NCBI GenBank assembly: GCA_035649575.1
Contig: DASRJH010000018.1
Location: forward strand, 1-8,569
Length of the DNA: 8,569 nt
Origin: DASVAL01 sp035649575
GTDB taxonomy: Bacteria > Planctomycetota > UBA1135 > UBA2386
Reading direction: 5' to 3'
A program made the position numbers and the translations under genes. Of the stretch, positions 1 through 6,266 are shown piece by piece. The notes under the pieces are model-generated. The model saw nothing but the letters and a program-made list of their open reading frames with translations. It did not search any database and was not told the DNA's origin. How positions within the stretch are numbered: position 1 is the first letter of the stretch; each line of letters starts with the position of its first letter.

Positions 1-1076
1 GTCGCGACACCGAGCCCGCACCAGAGGCACGGCGCCCACCAGCCGTCGTCGCCACGCGCGATCCACGTGTGCGTCGGCGACGTCGAGAACGGGTGCACGA
101 GCCACGGCTCGGGCGCATGCGGGTACAACACGAGCGAGTGGCTGCGAGCGAGGCGCCGCAGCGCGCGTTCGAGCTCGGGAACCGCAATGCCGAGACGCGC
201 GGCGAGATCGCGGTTCGGCGGCACGCGGCCCGCGTCGATCAGCCCACGCACGAGCGCGTGGTGCACGGCCATGTCGACCGCGGCGTCGGCGCGCGTCGGC
301 GCGAGGTCCCGAGCCGATTGCGGCGAACGCGACCACGCGTCGACGGCGCGCACGCACGTCGCTCCGGCGACGACCGCGTGCGGCACGCCCGCGGGAACGG
401 CGACCACCTCACCCGAGCCGAGGCGGATCGGCGGGCGCCCGTCGACCTCGAACACGAGCTCGCCGTCGAGCACGAGCGTGATCTGGTCGACCTCGTGGTC
501 GTGGCGCGGAAAGCGCACGCCGGGCTCGACTTCGTACCAGGTCAGCTCGCAGTGATCGGTGGCGACCGCCAAGTAGGTGGCGCCCGCGACATCGGGTCGC
601 AGCGGCAGTGAGCCGGACGGATACGCGCGCACCGCGCCGGCCAGCGAGCGGGCCATGCAGGTCGCGCTCGCGGGGCACTCGGCGGCGAACTGCGGGTGCG
701 TCGCGATCGCGACCGGGGCCTCGTCCCGCCGCGCGACGGCAAAGCCCCAGCGCGCGAAGAACGCCGCGGCCGTCGTCGTCAACAGCCAGAGCTTCGCGAG
801 GTGCTGCTGCGCCGCGATCGCGAGCAGGTGCGCGACGAGACGGTCGCCGATGCCGCTGCCGCGCCAGCCGGGGTCCACCGCGAGCGATCGCAGCAACCCC
901 GCGTCGCCGCGTGCTTCGAGCGCGATCGCGCCGACGATCGAGGTGCCCGCCTGCGCGACTACGAACACTGCGGTCGGCAGCTGCTCGCCCTCGGAACGCA
1001 GGCCGGCACCGCGCAAAAGCGCATCAATTGCAGCGCAGTCGCGCGGCAACGCAGGCCGGAGCACGGGGACCGTCAT
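1..1076 (-). CDS. ArsN2-like GNAT - cupin - MerB-like fusion protein (3' partial)
   Basis: One stop-free frame of 358 codons runs from the ATG at 1074-1076 to the left edge. Residues 4-142 resemble the arsenic-resistance acetyltransferase ArsN2: RSLAV at 63-67, the acetyl-CoA loop RGSGIG at 72-77, AAAFFARWGF at 103-112 and CPASA at 134-138. Residues 165-250 form a cupin: G186, H192, H194, Q198 and G205 fit motif 1 (Q replaces the usual E), and G222, P228, G230 and H233 fit motif 2. Residues 265-315 look like the winged helix of MerB-like proteins. Next come HPFSTSPT at 328-335 and WWAPCLWCGLG at 346-356, matching the start of the alkylmercury lyase fold, with C350 where MerB has its first catalytic Cys. 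The rest of that domain, including any second catalytic Cys, lies outside the window. The start is favoured because it overlaps the upstream stop as ATGA and begins a complete GNAT domain. No signal peptide is seen, so a cytoplasmic protein is expected. Substrate is unknown; organometal or metalloid detoxification or sensing is inference. Confidence 0.82.
   Translation of the reverse strand, partial: MTVPVLRPALPRDCAAIDALLRGAGLRSEGEQLPTAVFVVAQAGTSIVGAIALEARGDAGLLRSLAVDPGWRGSGIGDRLVAHLLAIAAQQHLAKLWLLTTTAAAFFARWGFAVARRDEAPVAIATHPQFAAECPASATCMARSLAGAVRAYPSGSLPLRPDVAGATYLAVATDHCELTWYEVEPGVRFPRHDHEVDQITLVLDGELVFEVDGRPPIRLGSGEVVAVPAGVPHAVVAGATCVRAVDAWSRSPQSARDLAPTRADAAVDMAVHHALVRGLIDAGRVPPNRDLAARLGIAVPELERALRRLARSHSLVLYPHAPEPWLVHPFSTSPTHTWIARGDDGWWAPCLWCGLGVA
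1073..1076 (-). other. ATGA stop-start overlap
   Basis: Read on the minus strand, these four bases are ATGA: TGA ends the PQQ propeller gene and ATG starts the GNAT-cupin-MerB gene. This is a common arrangement for translational coupling and fixes the start of the downstream gene. Confidence 0.8.
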
Positions 1077-2251
1077 GGCAGCTTGATCGCGAGCACGGCG
1101 CTCTCGCCGCCGCCGTCGTGGGTGCGGCGCGTCGTCACGAAGAGCAGTTCGCCGTTCGTCACGAGCTCGCTGTCGAGCTCGGACTTCGCCAGGGGCGTGA
1201 TCTTCCAGAGCAGCCGGCCCTGCTTGCGATCGACGGCGTAGACCTTGCCGTTCATCGCAGCGAGGTAGACGGTGTCAGAGCACACGAGCGGCCGGCTGTA
1301 GATCGGCGCGCCACCGTGCTCGCCCTTCTCGGTCGCGAACTTCCAGGCCACGCGGCCGACGCCTTGATCGACCGCATACAGGTTGCCGTCGCACGAACCG
1401 AAGTAGACGAAGCGATCCACCGCCGTGCTGCCAGCCTCCACGTACAACCCGGTCGGGACCTTCCACGCGAGCTTCCCGAGCTCCCGGTCCACGGCGTAGA
1501 AGCTCTGGTCCTGGCTGCCGACGAAGACGTGCAGCGGCCCGAACTCCGGCCGACCATGCATCCAGCCCTCGGTGCGGAAGTCCCACAGCCGCTTGCCGGT
1601 GGCGACATCGAGCGCGATCGCCCTGCACTGATCGAAGATCGACAGTGCCACGACCTTGCCGTCGATCGCAGCGGCACCGGGGCGCGCCGGTTTGCTGCCG
1701 AAGCGCGCCTGCGCACCATCGAACCCGGGCGGGTCGTCGGGCCGGTCCTCGACGTAGTCGTGGTGCCACAGGATGCGGCCGGTCTTCAACTCGCATGCGT
1801 GGACGTTGCCGTCGGGGCTGCCGGCGATCACCACACTGTCGTTGCAGGCGGGACCCGCGACGCCCGCGTCGATCGGCGTGAACCACAGCTGCACGCCGGT
1901 CGCGCGATCGAACGCGAAGAAGCCCGTGTCGGTGCCGACCAGCAGCGCGTCGAAGCCGGGCACATTGGCGAGTGCCATGCCGTAGCCGTAGGTGAGCCCG
2001 AGCTTCCCCGTCGTCCATCGCCGTTCGCCGGACGCTGCGTCGATCGCGTGGATCGCGCCGGCCCGATCGAGCGCGAACACGGTGCCCTCGCGCACGAGCA
2101 CGCCCTCGAACTGGCTGTCCTGCGGTGCGTACTTCCACTGCACGCGGGGTTCGTTCGCCTGCGCCGCAGCGGCGTTGACGAGGCAGAGCAGCGGAATTGC
2201 CGCGAACAGCGAGGCCGCACGGAATCGGAGGCATGATCGAGCTGCATCCAT
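1073..2251 (-). CDS. Secreted PQQ-type beta-propeller repeat protein
   Basis: This 392-residue protein starts at the ATG at 2249-2251. That start is chosen because it opens a signal peptide: charged residues 5-11, hydrophobic core about 12-25, likely cleavage after AAAA-QA near 30-33. No proper lipobox is present, so export as a free periplasmic or secreted protein is likely. Seven repeats of the PQQ-like type (aliphatic/aromatic-A-x-D-x-x-x-G-x-x-x-W) lie at about 56-80, 106-123, 145-163, 203-224, 244-264, 284-304 and 331-350. Clear examples are LYAVDQGVGRVAW and VYAVDRKQGRLLW. Residues 361-392 probably supply the strand that closes an eight-bladed propeller. No alcohol dehydrogenase catalytic domain is visible, so this is a binding or scaffold propeller, in the broad class of BamB, rather than a recognisable quinoprotein enzyme. 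Its stop overlaps the start of the GNAT-cupin-MerB gene, and it lies 79 bases downstream of another propeller gene. The longer open frame upstream of 2251 has no propeller or signal character. Confidence 0.85.
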   Translation of the reverse strand: MDAARSCLRFRAASLFAAIPLLCLVNAAAAQANEPRVQWKYAPQDSQFEGVLVREGTVFALDRAGAIHAIDAASGERRWTTGKLGLTYGYGMALANVPGFDALLVGTDTGFFAFDRATGVQLWFTPIDAGVAGPACNDSVVIAGSPDGNVHACELKTGRILWHHDYVEDRPDDPPGFDGAQARFGSKPARPGAAAIDGKVVALSIFDQCRAIALDVATGKRLWDFRTEGWMHGRPEFGPLHVFVGSQDQSFYAVDRELGKLAWKVPTGLYVEAGSTAVDRFVYFGSCDGNLYAVDQGVGRVAWKFATEKGEHGGAPIYSRPLVCSDTVYLAAMNGKVYAVDRKQGRLLWKITPLAKSELDSELVTNGELLFVTTRRTHDGGGESAVLAIKLP

Positions 2252-2330
2252 GCGCCGCACGATACGGGTTCGTGGTGTCGCAGCGAGTACGCGCTTCGAC
2301 GATGGGGCGCGGTCTGACGCGTGCTCGGGT

Positions 2331-3404
2331 CTAACGCCGCGCAACCCCTTGCCGGGCGATCCGGCCGGCGTAGCCAACCTTCGCCCGCCACACTTCCTTG
2401 CCCTCGTGATCGAACTCGACGACGGCGCCATCGCCGCCGACGACGAGGTGGCCGTTCGGCAGCAGCTCGGCGTCGTTGCACGCGAACCCGACCTGCCACT
2501 TCCGCAGCGTATGGTGCTCGGAGTCGACACGCAGCACGCACTGCGCCTCGCTGTCGGTGAGCAGCGTGGTGCCATCGAGCAGCCGGTCGGCGTCGCGTAT
2601 GTTCACCCCCCGCCACTGCCAGACGACCACGCCGGAACGGTCCACCTCGACCACGCCGCTCGCCCGGTAGCTGGCGATCAGCGTATTGCCATTGGCGAGC
2701 CGATCGGCATCGATCGGCCGCACGTCCTGGTCGTAGATCCACACGATCTCGCCGGCGTGATCGACCTCGATCACGCGTTTGTTGCCGCTGTCCGCGATCA
2801 ACGTGTGGCCGTCGGGGAGGCGCTCGGCGTCGCTCGGCTGCTGCACGTCGGCGAAGGCCCACGTCTCCTCGCCTTTGGCATCGAACTCGAGCACGCGGTG
2901 CTGCGCGGTGGCGGCCACGAGCAGGTGTCCGTCCGGCAGCTGCTGCACGCCCATCAGCAACGGAAACCCCGCCAGCAACTCCTGCCTCTCGTCGCCGAGC
3001 AGACGCAGCGCCTTGCCGGCCCGATAGTCGGTCACCACCGTCGCGCCGCCACCGTCCAGCGCCGGCCAGGCGTCGCGCGCGGCCAGTGCAACGCCGAGGT
3101 CCTTGTGCCGCAGACAGCGCTGGATCGGTTCGCGCAGCGACTCGATGTCGCCGGCGAGGCCCGACGCGACGAACAACGCCTGGCGTACGAGCTCCGGCCG
3201 CGGGTCGACCAACGCCTTGTGAACCACCGGCAATGCGGCAGGTCCGAGTGCCACGAGCTCGCGTGCGGCGTCGAGGCACCGGTCGGGCCGACCAAGTTCC
3301 TTCATCAGGACGGCCGCACGCGCGGTCGCGGCCTTCGGCGCCGGCGCTTCCTGCGCGACAACCATCGCCGCGAACGACAGTGCGAGGACGATGCGTGACG
3401 GCAT
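2331..3404 (-). CDS. Secreted HEAT-repeat and beta-propeller protein
   Basis: The protein has 357 residues from the ATG at 3402-3404 to a TAG at 2331-2333. This is the only ATG that puts a short signal peptide at the front: hydrophobic residues 5-17, likely cleavage after VVA-QE. Residues 28-117 are alpha-helical and HEAT-like, with ARELVALGPAALPVVHKAL at 47-65 and a second helical pair ending near DAWPAL. Residues 155-340 hold five repeats of about 40 residues built on L-P-D-G-H-T-L-I-A-D-S, then V-I-E-V-D-x-x-G-E-I-V-W, at about 155-183, 191-222, 231-262, 270-303 and 311-339. These resemble propeller units of NHL or arylsulfotransferase-like proteins. I see no recognisable catalytic residues, so a binding or scaffold role is more likely. 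The protein ends about 17 residues after the fifth unit, so the propeller has either five blades or is completed by another chain. It is the first gene of the leftward set and diverges from the glycosyltransferase-like gene. Confidence 0.82.
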   Translation of the reverse strand: MPSRIVLALSFAAMVVAQEAPAPKAATARAAVLMKELGRPDRCLDAARELVALGPAALPVVHKALVDPRPELVRQALFVASGLAGDIESLREPIQRCLRHKDLGVALAARDAWPALDGGGATVVTDYRAGKALRLLGDERQELLAGFPLLMGVQQLPDGHLLVAATAQHRVLEFDAKGEETWAFADVQQPSDAERLPDGHTLIADSGNKRVIEVDHAGEIVWIYDQDVRPIDADRLANGNTLIASYRASGVVEVDRSGVVVWQWRGVNIRDADRLLDGTTLLTDSEAQCVLRVDSEHHTLRKWQVGFACNDAELLPNGHLVVGGDGAVVEFDHEGKEVWRAKVGYAGRIARQGVARR

Positions 3405-3524
3405 GGCGAACGATGCTATCGACGGCGCGCGCGAACGTGCAGGGCCAGCCGATCGCGAGCTGCGTTGCGCGACTGCGACAGGCAGGTTGTTTCGCCCAGA
3501 CGGCGCCGACATCATGGCAAGCCA
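3405..3524. promoter_or_regulatory. Divergent intergenic region, presumed promoters
   Basis: These 120 bases separate the leftward propeller operon from the rightward membrane protein gene, so promoters for both directions are expected here. I cannot identify a convincing -35/-10 pair or an operator. No Shine-Dalgarno-like sequence precedes either start codon. The assignment rests on gene orientation alone. Confidence 0.4.
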
Positions 3525-5657
3525 ATGGAGCAGTCGCCTGCAACCCGCCGCGCCTGCTGGATCGGCGCCCTGCTGCCCGTCTGCCTTGCGATCTGGTTGC
3601 ACGGTCCGATGTGGGACGGCGGCTTGCTGAGCGACGACCTCGCGTTGCGTGTCTATGTCGTCGATCCAGGTCCGCACGGCCCGGTGGTCGCGTGGCGTCG
3701 CGTGCTGGAAGACCTGCAGGGGCCGTGGCTGTTCGGCTCGCAATACTTCTATCGCCCGCTGGTGACCCTCACGTTCGTGCTCGAGTACTGGCTCAGCGGC
3801 GGTGCCGAGTGGATGCCCCACGTCACGAACATCGCGCTGTTCGTGGCGTGCGTGATCGGCGTCGGCCGGCTCGCGGGGCACTTGGGGGGGCCGTGGGCCG
3901 CGTTCACGGCCGGGATGCTGTTCGCCACGCACCCGGCCGGCAACGAGCTGATCTGCTGGCCGTGCGCGCGCGCCGACCTGATCATCGTCGCACTGACGGT
4001 GGCGGCCCTCGCGGCGCTCGCGCGGCAGCGACGGGCAGGCGGCCTGCTGCCGCGCCCGGCGCTGTGTTGCGCCTGCATCGCGGCGGTGCTCAGCAAGGAG
4101 AGCGGGCTGATGCTCGCGCCGTTGCTCGTGGCGTTCGACCTGATGCTCGGCGGTGGACTCGGGTGGCGCAGGCGCTCTGCGCTGCACCTCGCCTTGTTGC
4201 CGGTGTGGCTTCTCTACCTCTGGTGGCGGACGCACCTCGGCATGATGCCCGCCCTCGCGGACCTGACACCGGACCTCGATTGGTCGCAGTGGCCGTCGCT
4301 GCAGGTCGAGCGGCTGTCGCGACTCGTCGCCCCCGGCGTAACGCCGACGTCGGCCGTGACCCTCGGCTTGTTCTCGGCGTTCGTGGCCGTGATCGCGTTC
4401 GGAACGCGCGGCATACGCCGCTGGATCGCATTCGCGGCGGCGTGGGTCGCGCTGACGCTCGCGCCGACGTCCTGGCAGCCTGTGTTCCCGAATCTGCACA
4501 ATGGACGGTCCTTGTTCCAAGCGTCGCTGGGGCTCGCCTTGGCCGCGGGCGTCGTTGCCGCGGCGGCGACGCCGCGTTGGTTGGCCTCGGTCGGCCGCAT
4601 CGCACTCGTGGTCGCGGCGATCGACATGACCGCCGGCGTGCGCACGTTGCAGAACGAATACGCGCGCCAATGGCAACGCGTGCGCGCGCTGCGCGAGCAG
4701 GTGGCCGCGACGGCGCCGCGCGTGCGAACCGAGGCCCCGCTCGTCGTACTGAGCTTCCATCTCGGCCACGACTTCCGGCTGCCGTTCGTCGATGCCGAAC
4801 GCGCCTACCCACTCGCCGCGCCGCCGTTGGTTCCGGCTCCGATCCCGTTCGTGTCGCTCGGCTCGGTGCTCGACCCGTTCGGCGGCCCTGTGCTGATGCA
4901 GGGCGACGTCACGGCGTGGCGCGTGATGTGGCAACACGGCGCTACGCTCGCGTACTGGCGGCTCGGCGAGCACAGCAGCGGGGAACTCGTGACGATCGAC
5001 AACCACGGCGTGTCGACGCCGCGCTTCTCGCCCGACGCGAACGGGTTCGTGCCCGACGGCGGCCCCGCTTCGCCATGGTCGATCGGTGGCCTCGAAGTGG
5101 TGGCCAGCGCGGCCTTCTCCGGTGGACGCGTCGTCTGTCAGGCGAAGGACGGGCACACCGGGGAACTGGCTCTCGGCCCGTCGCGCGCCAGCGGCACCGA
5201 GCATCGCCAGACGGTCGACGTCAGCGCCGATGGGCCGTTCGTCATCTTCGCGACGCTCGGAGGCGGCATCGTGCGCATGACCGTCGAACTGGACGGACCC
5301 GCGTCACCGCGGGCCACGGCCCTCGTCGCGCGGCCGATGCCCGAGCTCGCGCCGTTGCGTCGCACGCTGCGCGGCGCGCCGATGGCGCTCGCGGAGTGTG
5401 CTGGCAGGCTGGCCTGGGAGAGCATGCCCGCGGACGCCGAGCCGGGGAGTGCCGCGATCGTGTTGATGAACCGCAGCTTCGGTTTTCGCCAGGCCAGGCC
5501 GACGAGCGGACGCGACGAGTTGCCGCACGTCATCCGTCTGCGGCTATGGCAGCTGGCGCGCTTCGGCGATGCCGCCACGTACTACTACCTCGAGTGTCGC
5601 GTCGCCGGCCGGACATGGCGCTCCGAGGTCGACTGGTTCGTCGACCGGCGCCCGTGA
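3525..5657 (+). CDS. GT-C fold membrane glycosyltransferase-like protein (PMT/TMTC-like)
   Basis: This is a 710-residue membrane protein. The N-terminal half shows the pattern of GT-C transferases that use lipid-linked sugars: a first membrane helix at about 11-27, the loop LLSDD with adjacent acidic residues D37 and D38, YRPL at 76-79, THPAGNELICWPCARAD at 135-151, LSKESGLM at 189-196, and NGRSLFQASLG at 326-336. Further hydrophobic helices lie at about 102-118, 124-134, 152-166, 177-189, 196-208, 219-234, 276-292, 299-313, 333-348 and 357-369. This order resembles PMT and TMTC-type O-mannosyltransferase-like proteins. The donor and acceptor cannot be told. Residues 400-710 have no membrane span and no domain I recognise; they probably face the periplasm. 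The ATG at 3525 gives a short charged lead before the first helix. A TTG at 3465 would add 20 mostly basic residues and is less likely. The gene is divergent from the propeller operon and convergent with the right-hand genes. Confidence 0.75.
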   Translation: MEQSPATRRACWIGALLPVCLAIWLHGPMWDGGLLSDDLALRVYVVDPGPHGPVVAWRRVLEDLQGPWLFGSQYFYRPLVTLTFVLEYWLSGGAEWMPHVTNIALFVACVIGVGRLAGHLGGPWAAFTAGMLFATHPAGNELICWPCARADLIIVALTVAALAALARQRRAGGLLPRPALCCACIAAVLSKESGLMLAPLLVAFDLMLGGGLGWRRRSALHLALLPVWLLYLWWRTHLGMMPALADLTPDLDWSQWPSLQVERLSRLVAPGVTPTSAVTLGLFSAFVAVIAFGTRGIRRWIAFAAAWVALTLAPTSWQPVFPNLHNGRSLFQASLGLALAAGVVAAAATPRWLASVGRIALVVAAIDMTAGVRTLQNEYARQWQRVRALREQVAATAPRVRTEAPLVVLSFHLGHDFRLPFVDAERAYPLAAPPLVPAPIPFVSLGSVLDPFGGPVLMQGDVTAWRVMWQHGATLAYWRLGEHSSGELVTIDNHGVSTPRFSPDANGFVPDGGPASPWSIGGLEVVASAAFSGGRVVCQAKDGHTGELALGPSRASGTEHRQTVDVSADGPFVIFATLGGGIVRMTVELDGPASPRATALVARPMPELAPLRRTLRGAPMALAECAGRLAWESMPADAEPGSAAIVLMNRSFGFRQARPTSGRDELPHVIRLRLWQLARFGDAATYYYLECRVAGRTWRSEVDWFVDRRP

Positions 5658-5863
5658 CCGGCCCGGCTGATTCGGGTGTATTCCACTGACGGATGCAGGT
5701 GTCGGGAGCCATGCGCGCGAGCCCGCATTCGAGTAGAGACACACACGTTCGCTGCCACGGGCGGCATCACGATTGCGTCGATCGCCTACATCCCCAACGA
5801 CCTACTGGCCGGCGGCAACATTCACCTGCACCCAATCTGGCAGCTGCATGGCTCGCCGCCGGC

Positions 5864-5894
5864 GCCGCCCGGGCCGCCCGAAGGCCCGGGCGGC
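5864..5894. terminator. Perfect 12-bp GC hairpin, likely terminator
   Basis: GCCGCCCGGGCC at 5864-5875 pairs perfectly with GGCCCGGGCGGC at 5883-5894 around a 7-base loop. It lies 14 bases beyond the TGA at 5909-5911 that would end the frame-corrected remnant, where a leftward terminator is expected. It also lies between convergent transcription units. No T-run follows on either side, so it is not a textbook intrinsic terminator and could act in both directions or only as an RNA-stabilising stem. Confidence 0.55.
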
Positions 5895-5908
5895 AGGCGG
5901 GGTCACGG

Positions 5909-6206
5909 TCATCGCAGGATCGGCTCGAGCGCCCGCGCCGATGCGCGCCATCTGCGCCTCGTCGATCATGCCGCCGAGGATCTTCTGGAAGCGGGGGTCG
6001 GTGACTCCGGAACCGATGAACTGCCAGCGGTAGGCGCGCAGGAACGACTGCCGCACCGCGTCAGTCTCGGCTGCGGAAGCTCGCGGCCGCTGGCATGCGC
6101 GATGGACGGCGAGGGCATCGCTGCACAGGCGAGTGCCGTACGGGTCGGCATCGCCGACGAGCGTCTTCTGCCGTTTGCTTGCTGAGGCGCCAGCCCACGT
6201 CGACAA
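5909..6206 (-). pseudogene. C-terminal remnant of an unrecognised protein, probably frameshifted
   Basis: An open minus-strand frame from a TTG at 6204-6206 runs to a stop at 5802. Its middle looks like real protein: SFLRAYRWQFIGSGVTDPRF, then KILGGMIDEAQMARIG. After that the frame reads through the GC hairpin as a low-complexity arginine-rich tail, which looks artefactual. Shifting frame by one base at the CCC at 5932-5934 gives ALEPILR followed by TGA at 5909-5911, a natural helical ending placed just before the hairpin. I therefore infer a C-terminal fragment with a one-base insertion, or a base-call error. The N-terminal 50 or so residues do not look like a recognisable domain in any frame, and the frame is simply open back to the FG-GAP gene's stop. 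I do not recognise the family. Confidence 0.45.
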
Positions 6207-6266
6207 CGGGGTCAGCGCCGTCGACTCGACTGGCTGCGGATGGCCAGTCCGGCACTGGTTGCCGAG

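Larger units (their letters stand above)
5658..6266. other. Intergenic stretch between convergent genes
   Basis: These 609 bases lie between the stop of the rightward membrane protein gene and the stop of the leftward FG-GAP gene. They hold a probable gene remnant at about 5909-6206 and a strong hairpin at 5864-5894, both listed separately. In 5658-5863 I see no gene I can support, no tRNA and no clear terminator with a T-run for the rightward gene. A plus-strand open frame here contains an unusual hydrophobic stretch around 5764-5850, but it has no start context and no similarity I recognise. Confidence 0.6.

Noticed and set aside
608..2236. Long plus-strand open frame (542 codons)
   Set aside because: It is antisense to the PQQ propeller and GNAT genes, is rich in Arg and Ala, and has no domain. 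High GC leaves the opposite strand open.
2331..3000. Possible DNA tandem repeat
   Set aside because: The periodicity is at protein level, from propeller units; the DNA copies are diverged and follow the coding frame.
1992..3398. Plus-strand open frame of 468 codons
   Set aside because: It is antisense to the two propeller genes, and its regular pattern only mirrors their repeats.
3405..5204. Upstream extension of the HEAT-propeller frame on the minus strand
   Set aside because: The extension is His/Arg-rich, antisense to the membrane protein gene, and lies before a signal peptide that must be N-terminal.
3086..5689. Plus-strand open frame of 867 codons in another frame of the membrane protein gene
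   Set aside because: It has Arg-rich composition and no hydrophobic segments. The overlapping frame from 3525 has membrane helices and conserved motifs.
5676..6185. Plus-strand open frame with a hydrophobic stretch near 5764-5850
   Set aside because: It has no start context, it continues through the GC hairpin as low-complexity sequence, and it runs antisense to the better-supported remnant.
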